This document shows, one piece after another, positions 1-11,434 of a stretch of DNA of 64,000 nt. Position numbers and translations under genes: made by a program. The notes beneath the pieces are model-generated. The model did no database searches and was not told the DNA's origin. It worked only from the letters and a program-made list of their open reading frames with translations. This DNA comes from Orbaceae bacterium lpD04. Lineage in GTDB: Bacteria > Pseudomonadota > Gammaproteobacteria > Enterobacterales > Orbaceae. The stretch is from the NCBI GenBank assembly GCA_036251935.1, contig CP133967.1:939488-1003487 (forward strand), given 5' to 3'. Numbering within the stretch: the first letter of the stretch is position 1; each line of letters begins with the position of its first letter.

Positions 1-797
1 CGCAACATCAAATGTTAAAATCAAAACTCAGCCTTGCAAGGCTTGAGAAAATCTTTATTACTCATTTGCATGGCGATCACTTATTTGGTTTACCTGGCGT
101 TTTAACAACCCGTTCATTGATGCAAAATATGTCACCGCTCACGCTATATGGCCCAAAAGGTATTAAACAGTTTGTTGAAACAGTAATTAGTATTAGCCAT
201 TCTTGGCTCACTTATCAATTAGATATTATTGAAATAGATAAGCCAATGGAACTTGTTAATGATGATCAGTTTATCGTTAATTGTGATGAACTTCACCATC
301 GGGTTCCTTGCTTTGGTTATCGCATTGTTGAAAAAGATCGTTCACCAACACTTGATGTCGAAAAATTAAAAGCACACCGAGTACCAATAGGTCCACATTA
401 TGCCGCGTTTAAATTAGGTAAAAAAGTGACGCTTGATGATGGCCGAGAGATAGATGGCAAAGATTATTGGGGTGAGGTTAAAAAAGGCCGTAAACTAGCA
501 ATTTTAGGTGATACAACGCCTTGTGATGCAGCGGTTAAACTGGCGCTTGAGGTTGATATATTAGTTCATGAAGCCACCCAAAAACATGACCTTCAATATA
601 AAGCCAATGATCGTGGCCACTCAACTACTCGTCAAGCTGCCGAAATTGCACGAAAAAGCCAGGCTAAAAAACTTATTGTGACGCATATTAGCCCTCGTTA
701 CCAGCTTGCGGATAATCAATCGATTATTGATGAATGCCGACAGGTTTTTGTTAATACTGAAATTGCAACCGACTTTTTTCAAATTCCAATTGAATAA
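1..797 (+). CDS. rnz: Ribonuclease Z, 5' end outside window
   Basis: tRNA 3'-processing endonuclease of the metallo-beta-lactamase fold. The reading frame is open from the first base: the codons before the first in-window ATG (position 12) read Gln-His-Gln, matching the conserved stretch just before the metal site in E. coli RNase Z, so the ATG at 12 is not the start and about 45 N-terminal residues lie outside. The zinc-binding HLHGDH motif follows at about 67-84, and further ligands are visible as GDTTPCDA, HEAT and the late THISPRY segment. Length to the stop agrees with the roughly 305-residue enzyme. It stands alone; mukF follows after about 300 bases. Confidence 0.93.
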   Translation, partial: QHQMLKSKLSLARLEKIFITHLHGDHLFGLPGVLTTRSLMQNMSPLTLYGPKGIKQFVETVISISHSWLTYQLDIIEIDKPMELVNDDQFIVNCDELHHRVPCFGYRIVEKDRSPTLDVEKLKAHRVPIGPHYAAFKLGKKVTLDDGREIDGKDYWGEVKKGRKLAILGDTTPCDAAVKLALEVDILVHEATQKHDLQYKANDRGHSTTRQAAEIARKSQAKKLIVTHISPRYQLADNQSIIDECRQVFVNTEIATDFFQIPIE

Positions 798-1093
798 CAG
801 CCTATTTTACACTAAAAAATAAGCACTAATTTATACTAAAATAAGGCCTTACAATAAAATAATAACGAGTTATTGTTAATTTAGTTTAAATTTAACGAAA
901 TCAAGCTATTGGCTATATTCCCCTACTTAAATAATAACATTACAATTTACTACAATTTGTTATATAATCGACAATATTTTGGGCTCTAATACTAGATGTA
1001 GTGTTTTGCACTATCTAGATTGCACTCATTTTATTCACTTATAAAATGATAGGTGTATCTTGAGCATATTGATTTGTATTGGAAAGGATAACT
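798..1093. other. rnz-mukF intergenic region
   Basis: AT-rich, no gene seen. It holds a degenerate copy (about 837-869) of a promoter-like element found twice elsewhere in the window, a palindrome AATAAC-GA-GTTATT (862-875), a good -10 hexamer TATAAT at 963-968 that is the likely mukFEB promoter (its -35 is weak), and a hairpin at 992-1018. E. coli has smtA in front of mukF; no smtA is present here. Confidence 0.5.
992..1018 (+). other. Hairpin in the mukFEB leader
   Basis: Arms CTAGAT (992-997) and ATCTAG (1013-1018) enclose a second stem AGTG/CACT with loop TTTTG; a two-base GT bulge separates the stems on the 5' side. No T-run follows, so it is not a typical terminator. It lies downstream of the candidate TATAAT and 75 bases before mukF, so it would be in the mRNA leader. 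Confidence 0.45.
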
Positions 1094-2416
1094 ATGACTG
1101 ATTTTTCCCAATCAGTGCCGGAATTGGTCGCTTGGGCAAAAAAGAATGATTTTTCTATCACGTTGCCGCCAGAGCGCCTTGCGTTTTTACTTGCCGTTGC
1201 TGCTTTAAACGGTGAACGATTTGATGGAGAAATGAGCGAAGCAGAATTAATTGATGCTTTTCGCCATGTGAGCAAAGTTTTTGCTCAAAGCCAAGATACG
1301 ATCACACTAAGAGCAAATAATGCCATTAACGATTTAGTCCGTCAGCGCCTTATAAATCGCTTTACTAGCGAAATGACTGATGGCCTTGCTATTTACCGTT
1401 TAACGCCACTTGGTATTGGCATTACTGACTATTATATTCGTCAGCGCGAATTCTCGTCTTTACGGTTATCAATTCAATTATCGATTGTGGCTCAAGAGCT
1501 AAAACGAGCGGCTGATGCAGCGCTTGAAGGCGGTGATGAGTTACATTGGCATCGTAATGTATTTGCGCCGCTAAAATATTCGGTTGCTGAAATTTTTGAT
1601 AGTATTGATATGACCCAGCGGATCATGGATGAGCAGCAAACAGAGGTAAAACAAAGTATTGCTGATTTACTTAGTCAAGATTGGCAATCGGCAATTACTA
1701 GCTGTGAGGGACTATTATCTGAAACATCTGGTGCCCTTAGAGAGCTACAAGACACCCTTGAAGCGGCGGGTGATAAATTACAAGCCAGCCTACTTTTAAT
1801 TCAAGATGCAACACTTAATAATCCTTCGTTAGACAAAATTAGCCAAGTGGTGATTGATTTACAAACTAAACTTGACCGCATTATGGGATGGGGACAACAA
1901 ACGATTGATTTATGGATTGGTTACGATCGTCACGTACATAAGTTTATCCGTACCGCCATTGATTTAGATAAAAATCGTGTTTTTTCACAGCGCTTAAGAC
2001 GATCAATCCAAAGCTATTTTGACATACCATGGGCACTAACGTTTGCGAATGCCGAGCGATTACTTGATATGCGCGATGAAGAACTCGCGCTACAAGATAC
2101 TGACGTAACAGGCGAGTTACCTGCCGAACTTGAATTTGAAGATATTGAGCAGATTCAAGAACATATTATTGCACATATTGAACAAAATTTAAGGGCGTTT
2201 AAAGAACAACAACGCCCACTCGATATTGCAGTCTCAATTCACAGCTATTTAGCACAATTCCCTCGTGAACAGCATTTTGATGTGGCACGTTTATTTATTG
2301 ATCAGGCGATTCGATTAGGGGTCGCAAATGCTGATTTAGCCGGTATTCCAGCACAATGGAAGCCGATTAACGATAATGGAGCTAAGGTACAAGCACATGT
2401 CATCAATTCATACTGA
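1094..2416 (+). CDS. mukF: Chromosome partition protein MukF (kleisin)
   Basis: Kleisin subunit of the MukBEF condensin-like complex, bridging MukB heads and binding MukE. I chose the ATG at 1094, preceded by an AAGGA motif at 1083-1088; this gives 440 residues, the same as E. coli MukF, beginning [14 protein letters not shown]. The upstream ATG at 1079 would add five residues not found in the family. The N-terminal winged-helix/dimerisation region (for example [23 protein letters not shown]) and the C-terminal end [16 protein letters not shown] are strongly conserved. It is the first gene of mukFEB and its end overlaps mukE by 20 bases. Confidence 0.97.
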   Translation: MTDFSQSVPELVAWAKKNDFSITLPPERLAFLLAVAALNGERFDGEMSEAELIDAFRHVSKVFAQSQDTITLRANNAINDLVRQRLINRFTSEMTDGLAIYRLTPLGIGITDYYIRQREFSSLRLSIQLSIVAQELKRAADAALEGGDELHWHRNVFAPLKYSVAEIFDSIDMTQRIMDEQQTEVKQSIADLLSQDWQSAITSCEGLLSETSGALRELQDTLEAAGDKLQASLLLIQDATLNNPSLDKISQVVIDLQTKLDRIMGWGQQTIDLWIGYDRHVHKFIRTAIDLDKNRVFSQRLRRSIQSYFDIPWALTFANAERLLDMRDEELALQDTDVTGELPAELEFEDIEQIQEHIIAHIEQNLRAFKEQQRPLDIAVSIHSYLAQFPREQHFDVARLFIDQAIRLGVANADLAGIPAQWKPINDNGAKVQAHVINSY

Positions 2417-3182
2417 AAAAGATTTTGATCTTGAAACGGATGCCTCACTTAACGATGTGATTGATCGCATCGCAGGCACATCTCAAGCTAAGCTGGATAA
2501 ATATATGCCAGTTAAATTAGCCCAAGCAATAGCCAATTCGCTATTTCCTGAGCTCGATAGTTCATTACGTAGTGGGCGTCATATCGGTATCGATGAACTC
2601 GATAATCACGCATTTTTAATGGATTACCAGCCAGAACTTGAACAGTTTTATGGGCGTTATAATGTTGAATTAGTTCGTGCGCCAGAAGGGTTTTTCTATT
2701 TAAGACCGCGCTCAACGACATTTATTCCGCGCTCAGTATTATCTGAACTCGATATGCTCGTTGGAAAGGTACTTTGCTACCTTTATCTTAGCCCTGAAAG
2801 GCTGGCTCATGAGGGGATTTTTACTCTGCAAGATCTGCATGAAGAGCTGATGTCTTTAGCTGATGAAAGCAAACTCCTTAAATTGGTCAATCAGCGATCG
2901 ACTGGGTCAGATTTAGATAAGCAAAAATTATACGATAAAGTGAAAACATCATTAAACCGTTTACGTCGTTTGGGGATGGTATTTTTCATTGTTGGTAACG
3001 ACAGTAGTAAATTTCGCATTAACGAAGCTATTTTCCGCTTTGGTGCTGATGTACGTAGTAGCGATGATATGCAAGAAGCGCAATTACGCCTAATTCGTGA
3101 TGGTGAAGCAATGACCATTGAATCATCGTTATCTTTAGCGGATAGTGATGAGAATGATGCTAATGAGGAGATAGAGGAATAG
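2397..3182 (+). CDS. mukE: Chromosome partition protein MukE
   Basis: KITE-type subunit of MukBEF. The family core starts at [11 protein letters not shown] (residue 37 here) and runs through [17 protein letters not shown] and [22 protein letters not shown] to an acidic C-terminus. The start at 2397 has an AAGG motif at 2384-2387 and overlaps the mukF end, suggesting translational coupling. It gives 261 residues against 234 in E. coli, so there is an N-terminal extension of about 27 acidic residues unless translation begins at the internal ATG at 2505, which lacks a clear ribosome site. Two bases separate it from mukB. Confidence 0.95.
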   Translation: MSSIHTEKDFDLETDASLNDVIDRIAGTSQAKLDKYMPVKLAQAIANSLFPELDSSLRSGRHIGIDELDNHAFLMDYQPELEQFYGRYNVELVRAPEGFFYLRPRSTTFIPRSVLSELDMLVGKVLCYLYLSPERLAHEGIFTLQDLHEELMSLADESKLLKLVNQRSTGSDLDKQKLYDKVKTSLNRLRRLGMVFFIVGNDSSKFRINEAIFRFGADVRSSDDMQEAQLRLIRDGEAMTIESSLSLADSDENDANEEIEE

Positions 3183-3184
3183 TT

Positions 3185-6100
3185 ATGATAGGTCACGGTA
3201 AATTTCACTCATTAACATTAGTTAACTGGAATGGGTTTTTCGCTCGTACTTTTGAACTTAATGAACTTGTTACAACATTATCAGGTGGTAATGGTGCTGG
3301 TAAATCGACGACGATGGCAGCATTTGTTACGGCATTAATCCCTGATTTAACATTATTGCATTTTAGGAACACAACTGAAGCGGGTGCAACGGGTGGATCA
3401 CGCGATAAAGGTTTACATGGTAAGTTAAAGCCTGGTGTTTGTTATTCATTACTTGATGTTATCAACTCACGTAATCAGCGAATTATTTGCGGCGTAAGAT
3501 TACAGCAAATCGCAGGGCGTGATAAAAAAGTTGATATCAAACCATTTATTATTCAAGGCGTTGAAAATAGTATTGCGCCAACTGATTTAGTCACCGAGCG
3601 CCTAAATGATAGGCAAGCGCGTATTTTGTCATTAGCCGAATTAAAAGATAAGCTAGAAAATACCGATGGCGTTATTTTTAAACAGTTTAATTCGATTAGC
3701 GATTACCATTCATTAATGTTTGATTTTGGTGTACTGCCAAAACGCCTTCGCTCTTCATCTGATCGTAGTAAATATTATCGTTTAATCGAAGCATCATTAT
3801 ATGGTGGGATCTCAAGTGCGATAACTCGTTCACTGCGCGATTATTTATTGCCAGAAAACGGCGGTGTGCGTAAAGCTTTCCAAGATATGGAGGCGGCGCT
3901 ACGCGAAAACAGAATGACGCTTGAAGCGATTAGGGTAACTCAATCAGATCGTGATTTATTTAAACACTTAATTTCAGAGTCAACCAATTATGTTGCTGCT
4001 GATTATATGCGCCATGCTAATGAAAGGCGCGTTCATATTGAGTCAGTACTTGGTTTACGCCGTGATTTATTTAATACAAAGCAGCAATTGACCGACAATC
4101 AGTATCGCCACATTGAAATGGCAAAAGAGTTACAAGAAAATACCGAAGCTCAATCTGGCCTTGATATGGATTATCAATCAGCTAATGATCATCTTAATTT
4201 GGTACAAACGGCATTTCGTCAGCAAGAAAAAATTGACCATTACCAAATTGATATTGATGAACTCAATGAGAAGTTAATTGAACAAACTGAAATTGTTGAA
4301 CAAGCTAGAGAGCAGCATCTAACCTATCAAGAGCAAGCAGAATCAACCGAACAAGAGGTTGATGAAATTAAAACCCAATTAGCCGATTATCAACAAGCAC
4401 TTGATGTTCAGCAAACAAGGGCGATTCAATATCAGCAGGCCCTACAAGCATTAGAAAACGCTAAAAAATTGTGTCATTTACCTAAATTGGCCGCCAGCGA
4501 TGCAGATCAACAATTAGCCATTTTCACTGAGAAAGAAGCGGAAATTACTGAAACGGTTTTACAGTTAGAACAAAAACTCAGTGTTGCTGATGCCGCAGTT
4601 AACCAATTTGACCGTGCTTATCAATTAGTGATTAAATTAGTTGGTGACGTTACGCGTAGCCAAGCATGGCAAGCTGCTCGTGATGAGTTAAAAGCTTGGC
4701 CATCACAAAGTTATCAAGCACAAAAAGCAGAGAGTTTACAATTACAACTTAATGAACTTGAGCAGCGCTTTTTTGAACAAAAAGCGGCGCAAGAGTTACT
4801 AAGCCAGTTCTGTAAACGCATAGGCCGTAAAGTCGATTATGAAGAACTTGATGAACTAAGGCAAACATTAGAAGCGACACTTGATGAAAATGCACTGATC
4901 GCAGGTGAGTCGAGTGAAAAGCGTATTGCTATTCGTCAAGAGTTAGAACAAATTCAAGTTAAAATTGCTGATTATCGTCAAAAAGCACCGAATTGGTTAA
5001 AAGCACAAGATGCCTTAATTGCGCTACGTGAACAAGCTGATGCACCATTAAGCTCGAGCGGTCAAGTGACCGAATATATGCAAAAGCTGCTAGAGCAAGA
5101 GCGCAGCCTTACCGTTGATCGTGATCGCGTTATTGCTCGCCGAGATCAGCTTGATGAACAAATAACCAAGCTTAATCAGCCTAATGGCGCTGATGATAGC
5201 CGTTTAAGTATACTTGCTGAGCGATTTAATGGCGTTTTGCTGTCTGAAATTTATGAAGATGTTACTATCGATGATGCACCTTTCTTCTCGGCACTTTATG
5301 GGCCGTCACGTCAGGCGATAGTTGTACCTGATTTAACATTAGTTAAAAGTCAGCTAGATAATTTAGATGATTGCCCTGATGATCTTTATTTTATTGAGGG
5401 AGATCCAGCCTCGTTTGATGATAGCGTATTTGAAAGTGAAGAGCTAACCAAGGCGGTACTCGTTAAATCGGGTGATAGGCAATGGCGTTATTCACGTTTC
5501 CCGCAAGTGCCTTTATTTGGCCGCGCAGCGCGTGAAAAACATTTAGATAAATTGACAGATGAACGTGATGAGCTGCATGAACGTTATGCAAACTTATCAT
5601 TTGATTTACAAAAAGTACAACGCATTGAACAAAACTTTAGTCAATTTATTGGCCAATATTTAGGTACCGCTTTTGAGGTTGATCCCGAGGCAGAAAGTCA
5701 AAAATTATCTGCACGGCGCAATGAAATTGAACGTGATTTAAATAATCAACAAACAGTTGATAAACAAAACCAGCAGCAGGTTATTGATTTAAAAGAGCAG
5801 TTAAATCTCCTTAATAAGTTAACTAATCATCTACATTTATTGGCTGATGATGATTTAGCTGATCGGGTTGATGAACTCCGTGAGCAATTAATTGATTCAC
5901 AAACTGCGGTAAATTATGTTAGCAAAAATCAAAAAATAATTGCTGAGCTTGAACCTCTAGTTGCCGTATTGCAAAGCGATCCAGAGCAGAACGAAAGCTT
6001 ACAGCAAAACTATAATGAAATTAAGCTTAAACAGCGCGAAATTAAACAGCAAGTATTTGCATTAACCGAAGTAATACAGCGCCGTGCGCATTTTAGCTAT

Positions 6101-7591
6101 GCTGATTCAGTTGGTATGCTTGGTGAAAATTCTGATCTTAATGATAAGTTACGTAAACGCCTTGAAACCGTTGAAAAAGATCGCGTTGATGCACGCAATA
6201 AAATGCGTCAATATCAAGAGCAGTACAACCAATATAACCAAACGCTTGCATCGCTTAAAAGTGCATTTGATACCAAGCGAGATATGCTTAATGATTTGAA
6301 AAAAGAGATTGAGCAAATCGGCGTTAAAGCTGATGCGTTAACCGAAGAAAGGGCTCGTTTACGTCGTGATGAAATTCATCAAAAGGTCAATCAAAATCGG
6401 CAATTATGCTCGTCACTTGAAAAACAACTTGTGATGTGCGAAAACGAAATGACGCAATTGACTAAAAAATTGCGCCAAGTTGAAAAAGATTATCAAGCGC
6501 TTCGTGAGCAAGTTGTACAAGCTAAAGCTGGTTGGTGTATTGTATTGCGCCTAGTTAAAGATAATGGTGTTGAGCGCCGCCTACATCGCCGTGAACTTGC
6601 TTATTTAAGTGCTGATGAATTACGCTCAATGTCGGATAAAGCGCTAGGTTCATTAAGACTTGCTGTTGCTGATAACGAACATTTACGTGATGTACTGCGT
6701 ATGTCGGAAGATCCAAAAAGGCCGGAACGTAAAATTCAGTTCTACATCGCGGTCTATGCGCACTTACGTGAGCGAATTAGACAAGACATTGTTAAAACCA
6801 ATGATCCAATTGAAGCGATTGAGCAGATGGAAATTGAGTTATCACGATTAACCGAGGAACTCACATCGCGTGAACAGCAGCTTGCGATCAGCTCAAAAAG
6901 TGTCGCTAATATTATTCGCAAAACGATACAGCGTGAACAAAATCGCATTCGTATGCTTAACCAAGGCTTACAAGCTGTTGCCTTTGGACAAGTTCATGGG
7001 GTTCGTTTAAATGTTAATATTCGCGAGGCGCATGCGACATTACTAAGTGCATTAGCTGATCAACATGATGATCATCAAGATTTATTTAGTAATAATCGGA
7101 TCACGTTCTCAGAAGCATTAGCTAAACTTTATCAACGCTTAAACCCTCAAATAGATATGGGACAGCGAACGGCGCAAACAATAGGTGAAGAGTTACTTGA
7201 TTACCGTAATTACCTCGAGCTTGATGTTGAAGTGCACCGTGGCGCTGATGGTTGGTTACGTGCTGAAAGTGGCGCATTATCAACGGGTGAGGCAATTGGT
7301 ACGGGGATGTCAATCTTACTTATGGTTATTCAAAGTTGGGAAGAGGAATCTAAACGATTACGCAGTAAAGATATTGTGCCTTGCCGTTTATTATTCTTAG
7401 ATGAGGCCGCGCGTTTAGATGCTAAATCAATTGCCACACTATTTGAACTGTGCGATAAGCTAGAGATGCAATTAATTATTGCCGCGCCAGAAAACATTAG
7501 CCCAGAAAAAGGAACAACCTATAAACTGGTTCGAAAAGTTGTCGATAATAATGAGTTTGTTCATGTTGTTGGTTTAAAAGGCTTCGCTTAA
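3185..7591 (+). CDS. mukB: Chromosome partition protein MukB (SMC-like ATPase)
   Basis: SMC-like ATPase of the MukBEF loop-extruding complex; 1468 residues against 1486 in E. coli. Walker [10 protein letters not shown] is at residues 34-42. Two long Gln/Glu/Lys-rich coiled-coil arms flank a hinge near residues 670-790. The C-terminal head carries the ABC signature region ([12 protein letters not shown]) and Walker [12 protein letters not shown]. In E. coli this protein also engages topoisomerase IV and acyl carrier protein through the hinge and neck; that is family knowledge. Last gene of the operon, followed at once by a strong terminator. Confidence 0.98.
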   Translation: MIGHGKFHSLTLVNWNGFFARTFELNELVTTLSGGNGAGKSTTMAAFVTALIPDLTLLHFRNTTEAGATGGSRDKGLHGKLKPGVCYSLLDVINSRNQRIICGVRLQQIAGRDKKVDIKPFIIQGVENSIAPTDLVTERLNDRQARILSLAELKDKLENTDGVIFKQFNSISDYHSLMFDFGVLPKRLRSSSDRSKYYRLIEASLYGGISSAITRSLRDYLLPENGGVRKAFQDMEAALRENRMTLEAIRVTQSDRDLFKHLISESTNYVAADYMRHANERRVHIESVLGLRRDLFNTKQQLTDNQYRHIEMAKELQENTEAQSGLDMDYQSANDHLNLVQTAFRQQEKIDHYQIDIDELNEKLIEQTEIVEQAREQHLTYQEQAESTEQEVDEIKTQLADYQQALDVQQTRAIQYQQALQALENAKKLCHLPKLAASDADQQLAIFTEKEAEITETVLQLEQKLSVADAAVNQFDRAYQLVIKLVGDVTRSQAWQAARDELKAWPSQSYQAQKAESLQLQLNELEQRFFEQKAAQELLSQFCKRIGRKVDYEELDELRQTLEATLDENALIAGESSEKRIAIRQELEQIQVKIADYRQKAPNWLKAQDALIALREQADAPLSSSGQVTEYMQKLLEQERSLTVDRDRVIARRDQLDEQITKLNQPNGADDSRLSILAERFNGVLLSEIYEDVTIDDAPFFSALYGPSRQAIVVPDLTLVKSQLDNLDDCPDDLYFIEGDPASFDDSVFESEELTKAVLVKSGDRQWRYSRFPQVPLFGRAAREKHLDKLTDERDELHERYANLSFDLQKVQRIEQNFSQFIGQYLGTAFEVDPEAESQKLSARRNEIERDLNNQQTVDKQNQQQVIDLKEQLNLLNKLTNHLHLLADDDLADRVDELREQLIDSQTAVNYVSKNQKIIAELEPLVAVLQSDPEQNESLQQNYNEIKLKQREIKQQVFALTEVIQRRAHFSYADSVGMLGENSDLNDKLRKRLETVEKDRVDARNKMRQYQEQYNQYNQTLASLKSAFDTKRDMLNDLKKEIEQIGVKADALTEERARLRRDEIHQKVNQNRQLCSSLEKQLVMCENEMTQLTKKLRQVEKDYQALREQVVQAKAGWCIVLRLVKDNGVERRLHRRELAYLSADELRSMSDKALGSLRLAVADNEHLRDVLRMSEDPKRPERKIQFYIAVYAHLRERIRQDIVKTNDPIEAIEQMEIELSRLTEELTSREQQLAISSKSVANIIRKTIQREQNRIRMLNQGLQAVAFGQVHGVRLNVNIREAHATLLSALADQHDDHQDLFSNNRITFSEALAKLYQRLNPQIDMGQRTAQTIGEELLDYRNYLELDVEVHRGADGWLRAESGALSTGEAIGTGMSILLMVIQSWEEESKRLRSKDIVPCRLLFLDEAARLDAKSIATLFELCDKLEMQLIIAAPENISPEKGTTYKLVRKVVDNNEFVHVVGLKGFA

Positions 7592-7613
7592 CTTTCATTA
7601 TTGTTATCGTAAG

Positions 7614-7644
7614 TAAAAAACGGGATTATTATCCCGTTTTTTTT
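7614..7644. terminator. Bidirectional terminator between mukB and modC
   Basis: Inverted repeat ACGGGAT-TATT-ATCCCGT flanked by an A-run on the left and eight T on the right, so it can end transcription from both converging units, mukFEB (+) and modABC (-). Confidence 0.9.
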
Positions 7645-7670
7645 CATTAACACCTTACTTCTATTTAATG

Positions 7671-8351
7671 TTATAACCAATCTTTTAAATAATCACACTG
7701 CAAAATTGATGCGGTATCACCATAATTATAAAGTGAACCTTGATCCATAATCGCAACTTGACTTGCCAATTTTTTAACTTCATTAATATTGTGTGTCACG
7801 TAAATAATGGGAATATTAATTTCATTAACCAAATGCTGAATATAAGTGATAAGTTCTTTTTTTCGTGGCATATCAAGGGCTGATAGCGGTTCATCCATCA
7901 ATAACAATTGAGGATTGGTTAAGAGTGCTCGGCCGATCGCAACACGCTGTTTTTCACCGCCCGAAAGCATGGCTGGATAGCGATGTAGTAAATGGCGGAT
8001 ATTGAGTACTTTTACAATTTCATCAAAGCGCTGCTGCATGGATTGATGCATACCGTAATTCAAATTTTTTATTACTTTATAATGCGGAAACAACAGCGGA
8101 TCTTGAAAAACAGTACCAATACCGCGTTGCTGCGCACAGATAAACTGATTTCTTGCCGTATCAACAAGTAAACGATTATTTAGTTTTATAAAGCCATTAT
8201 CGGGTTTAAGTAAGCCATTAATTAAATTTATGAGTGTTGATTTACCAGAACCAGACACACCTAAAATTGCCGTAATGCCTTGACAAGAAAGCGTTTGATT
8301 AAAGGTAAAGGTAAATGATGCAAGTTTTTTTTCAACATTAATTTCAAGCAT
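7671..8351 (-). CDS. modC: Molybdate ABC transporter ATPase, short form
   Basis: ATP-hydrolysing subunit of the molybdate importer. Walker A GVSGSGKST, Q-loop FQDPLLFPH, signature LSGGEKQRVAIGRAL, Walker B LLLMDEP and the switch histidine (VTHN) are all present, so the nucleotide-binding domain looks complete. The protein stops at 226 residues, whereas E. coli ModC has about 352: the C-terminal TOBE/Mop-like domain, which in relatives binds molybdate or tungstate and mediates inhibition, is absent. The stop is followed only by the shared terminator, with no coding remnant seen. Two bases downstream of modB. Confidence 0.9.
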   Translation of the reverse strand: MLEINVEKKLASFTFTFNQTLSCQGITAILGVSGSGKSTLINLINGLLKPDNGFIKLNNRLLVDTARNQFICAQQRGIGTVFQDPLLFPHYKVIKNLNYGMHQSMQQRFDEIVKVLNIRHLLHRYPAMLSGGEKQRVAIGRALLTNPQLLLMDEPLSALDMPRKKELITYIQHLVNEINIPIIYVTHNINEVKKLASQVAIMDQGSLYNYGDTASILQCDYLKDWL

Positions 8352-8353
8352 AT

Positions 8354-9043
8354 TTATCCTGCCAATTTCTTTTTATGCCAGCGGTTTAGCCATTCCGAGG
8401 TAATAAGGGCAATGAGTGAGATAACAATTGAAATAATGCAAAGACGCATTGCCGCATTTTCACCATTAGGCACTTGCAGTAGTGTATACATGGCTAATGG
8501 GATGGTCCTCGTTTCGCCTTGAATATTGGATACGAACGTGATGGTTGCACCAAATTCACCTAAGCACCTTGCAAAACCAAGTACAATCCCCATCAAAATA
8601 CCCGGAAAGGCAAGTGGCAAAGTAATGCTGATAAATACGCGCCACCGATTAGCCCCCAGTGTCCGCGCGACATTTTCTAGACGGGTATCGATTGACTCAA
8701 TCGCTAAACGAATCGAACGAACCACCAATGGAAATGCCACAATCGCTGACGCGAGCGCAGCACCTTTCCAATTAAAGCTAAAATTAATTCCTATTGTGTC
8801 ATATAGCCACTCACCAATAATCCCGCGTCGGCCCATTGTTACAAGTAGTAAATAACCAAGTGCTACTGGCGGCAGAACTAAAGGCAAATGAATAATACTA
8901 TCAAATAATGACTTACCCCAAAATTGGCAACGTGCGAGCAGCCATGCAACTAAAACTGCAACAGGTAAGCTAAAAATAATGGCAACACTGGCTATTTTTA
9001 AACTTAGCAGTAGGACTTGTAATTCATACTCGGTTAATATCAT
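8354..9043 (-). CDS. modB: Molybdate ABC transporter permease
   Basis: Inner-membrane permease, 229 residues as in E. coli, with five to six hydrophobic helices. The cytoplasmic coupling motif (ARTLGANRWRVFISITLPLA) of binding-protein-dependent permeases is clear. It overlaps modA by four bases (translational coupling) and is two bases from modC. Confidence 0.95.
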   Translation of the reverse strand: MILTEYELQVLLLSLKIASVAIIFSLPVAVLVAWLLARCQFWGKSLFDSIIHLPLVLPPVALGYLLLVTMGRRGIIGEWLYDTIGINFSFNWKGAALASAIVAFPLVVRSIRLAIESIDTRLENVARTLGANRWRVFISITLPLAFPGILMGIVLGFARCLGEFGATITFVSNIQGETRTIPLAMYTLLQVPNGENAAMRLCIISIVISLIALITSEWLNRWHKKKLAG

Positions 9044-9798
9044 TGCGTAACAAAACCATATTTTTCAAATATTGCTAATGCAGGTGGCGTTGTTAAAAAT
9101 TGATAAAAATCATCAGTCGCCGTGTTATTCGTTAGTCGTGCAATTGGATATTCTATTGCCGTAAAACTGTCAGCGGGAAACTCACCAATGATTTTTACTT
9201 TCTTACTGATTTTTGCATCAGTACTATAAACGATCCCTAGCGCTGCTTCACCGCGCTCAACAAGCATTAGCGCGTCGCGGACATTACTTGCCGGGGCAAG
9301 TTGTGGCTCTAATTGCTTAAATATACCAAGATTAGTCAAAGACTCTTTAGCATAAAGGCCGGCAGGTACGTGATTAGGATCGCCAACTGCCATTCTTTCA
9401 CCATCGGGTAAAATCGCTTTCCAATTAGTTTGGCCGTTAATTGTGACATGATCCAATTTTGAAGTATTAGGTGCAATAAGTACCAGTGAATTTTTAAGTA
9501 ATGTCTCTTTATCTTTAGCTAAATGACGCTCAATTAAGTAGTTCATCCACGTTTGATCAGCTGACATAAAAATATCAGCAGGTGCACCTTGCTCTATTTG
9601 CCTAGCAAGTACCGATGATGAGGCAAATGAAAATGTAATATCGCTATCTTGATGATTGGTTTTAAAAAGCGTATTAATATCTTGCATTGCATTGGTTAAT
9701 GATGCTGCTGCAAATACAAGCACTTTTTCAGCGGAGCTAGCATTAAGGCTCATTAGTAAGGCACTAACGGCAAAAATAATTCCAGCAAACTTTTTCAT
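9040..9798 (-). CDS. modA: Molybdate-binding periplasmic protein
   Basis: Periplasmic substrate-binding protein of the ModABC importer, 252 residues. A typical signal peptide (Lys-Lys, hydrophobic core, cleavage near NASSA-E) is followed by LVFAAASLTNAM, the family's oxyanion-binding N-terminus, and FASSSVLARQIEQGAPADIFMSA, which carries further anion contacts. A ribosome site (AGGAAAT in mRNA sense) precedes the ATG. First gene of the leftward modABC operon; no modE regulator gene is in the window. Confidence 0.95.
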   Translation of the reverse strand: MKKFAGIIFAVSALLMSLNASSAEKVLVFAAASLTNAMQDINTLFKTNHQDSDITFSFASSSVLARQIEQGAPADIFMSADQTWMNYLIERHLAKDKETLLKNSLVLIAPNTSKLDHVTINGQTNWKAILPDGERMAVGDPNHVPAGLYAKESLTNLGIFKQLEPQLAPASNVRDALMLVERGEAALGIVYSTDAKISKKVKIIGEFPADSFTAIEYPIARLTNNTATDDFYQFLTTPPALAIFEKYGFVTQ

Positions 9799-9834
9799 GT
9801 TATTTCCTATGTTGCTTATCTTTGATCATCATAA

Positions 9835-9848
9835 TGATAAAATTATCA
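9835..9848. promoter_or_regulatory. Palindrome in the modA promoter region
   Basis: TGATAAAATTATCA: arms TGATAA/TTATCA with two bases between, next to a second palindrome ATCATAATGAT (9826-9836). It sits 37-50 bases upstream of modA, where an operator is expected. It resembles a Fur 7-1-7 box with altered spacing, or could serve a ModE-type regulator; I cannot tell which. Confidence 0.35.
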
Positions 9849-9933
9849 CGCTAAAATGATGTAACAAATTTTATAAAATAGCAATTAAATGTCGTTTTAA
9901 CGCTCGTTGTAATGTTTTTTATCGAGGTAAAAA

Positions 9934-9959
9934 TAAAGGTGACGATTATGTCACCTTTA
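9934..9959 (-). terminator. guaB terminator
   Basis: Perfect 10-bp inverted repeat TAAAGGTGAC / GTCACCTTTA with a six-base loop. Read on the minus strand it is followed by a T-rich tract (TTTTTAC). It lies just past the guaB stop. Confidence 0.85.
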
Positions 9960-9967
9960 GAGTTGAA

Positions 9968-11434
9968 TTACTGACCTAAACGATAATTAGGCGGCTCTTT
10001 GGTGATAGAAACATCATGAACATGGCTCTCTTTAATACCCGCGCCGGTAATGCGAGTAAATTGTGATTTTGTTCTAAGCTCATCAATCGTCGCGCAGCCA
10101 GTTAATCCCATACACGAGCGTAATCCGCCCATTTGTTGATGGATAATCTCTTTTAACGCACCTTTATAAGCGATTCGGCCCTCAATGCCTTCAGGTACCA
10201 ATTTATCGGCGGCATTATCTGATTGGAAATAGCGATCTGATGATCCTTTTGACATTGCGCCAAGTGAACCCATACCTCGGTAAGATTTATAGGCTCGGCC
10301 TTGATAAAGCTCAATTTCGCCAGGTGCTTCTTCCGTGCCTGCAAACATTGAACCAACCATCACACAACTTGCGCCAGCGGCTAATGCTTTGGCAATATCA
10401 CCTGAATAACGTATGCCGCCATCGGCAATAACAGGAATATTGTAAGCTTTGGCTGCTTCAACCGCATCCATAATCGCGGTAATTTGTGGAACGCCTACGC
10501 CAGTTACAATGCGCGTGGTACAAATTGAGCCAGGGCCAATACCGACTTTAACGGCGCTAACACCTGCTTTAATTAATGCTAATGCACCTTCAGCCGTTGC
10601 AACGTTGCCACCAATAATGGGCAGATCAGGGTAAGCTTGCCTTGCTGCTTTAATGCGCTGGAGTACACCTTCAGAATGGCCATGAGACGAATCGATAAGT
10701 AATACATCAACGCCCGCTTCAACTAAAGCGGCAATTCGCTCTTCGTTACCTGGCGCAGCGCCAACTGCCGCACCGACGCGCAGGCGACCTTTTTCGTCTT
10801 TACAAGCGTTAGGTTTTTCTTCTGCTTTTTGAAAATCACGAACCGTTATCATACCTTTTAATCGAAAACTATCATCAACGACTAAGACTTTTTCAACCCG
10901 GCTTTCATGCATTTTTTGTAAAGCTAATTCACGAGGTTCTCTTTCAAGCACCGTGACTAATCGCTCTTTTGGCGTCATAACCGTTGTTACAAGCTGAGTT
11001 AAATCTGTTGCAAAACGGACATCTCGCGCCGTAATTATGCCGATAAGGTTATTATCTTCGGTGACAACTGGAAAGCCAGCAAAGCCATAATCTTTAGTTA
11101 GTTTAACCACATCACGAATTGTTGCGGTTGGTAAAACGCTAATGGGATCTTGCACAATACCGCTTTCATATTTTTTTACACGCCTAACATGATCAGCTTG
11201 TACGTCAATTGGCATATTTTTATGGATGAAACCAATTCCACCTTCTTGCGCTAAAGCAATCGCTAAATTAGCTTCGGTAACGGTGTCCATTGCTGCTGAT
11301 AGCATAGGTAAATTAAGTTTAATTGTTTGAGTTAACTGCGTACTAATATCTGCCGTATTAGGCAAAACAGTTGAATGAGCTGGAACGAGTAAAACATCGT
11401 CGAAAGTAAGTGCTTCTTTAATTATACGAGACAT
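9968..11434 (-). CDS. guaB: Inosine-5'-monophosphate dehydrogenase
   Basis: Oxidises IMP to XMP with NAD+, the committed step of GMP synthesis. The ATG at 11434 gives 488 residues, identical in length to E. coli GuaB; a GTG four codons upstream is also open but disagrees with the family start. Tandem CBS domains occupy about residues 95-205. The catalytic Cys is in [11 protein letters not shown], and the mobile flap includes [10 protein letters not shown] and SSDRYFQ. guaA, its usual partner downstream, is absent here, so the guaBA operon is split. Confidence 0.97.
   Translation of the reverse strand: MSRIIKEALTFDDVLLVPAHSTVLPNTADISTQLTQTIKLNLPMLSAAMDTVTEANLAIALAQEGGIGFIHKNMPIDVQADHVRRVKKYESGIVQDPISVLPTATIRDVVKLTKDYGFAGFPVVTEDNNLIGIITARDVRFATDLTQLVTTVMTPKERLVTVLEREPRELALQKMHESRVEKVLVVDDSFRLKGMITVRDFQKAEEKPNACKDEKGRLRVGAAVGAAPGNEERIAALVEAGVDVLLIDSSHGHSEGVLQRIKAARQAYPDLPIIGGNVATAEGALALIKAGVSAVKVGIGPGSICTTRIVTGVGVPQITAIMDAVEAAKAYNIPVIADGGIRYSGDIAKALAAGASCVMVGSMFAGTEEAPGEIELYQGRAYKSYRGMGSLGAMSKGSSDRYFQSDNAADKLVPEGIEGRIAYKGALKEIIHQQMGGLRSCMGLTGCATIDELRTKSQFTRITGAGIKESHVHDVSITKEPPNYRLGQ

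Noticed and set aside
1039-1275. Minus-strand frame at the mukF start
   Set aside because: Antisense to conserved MukF codons and its promoter region.
8526-8855. 109-codon open frame on the plus strand inside modB
   Set aside because: It lies antisense to a fully conserved gene, with no family motif or ribosome site.
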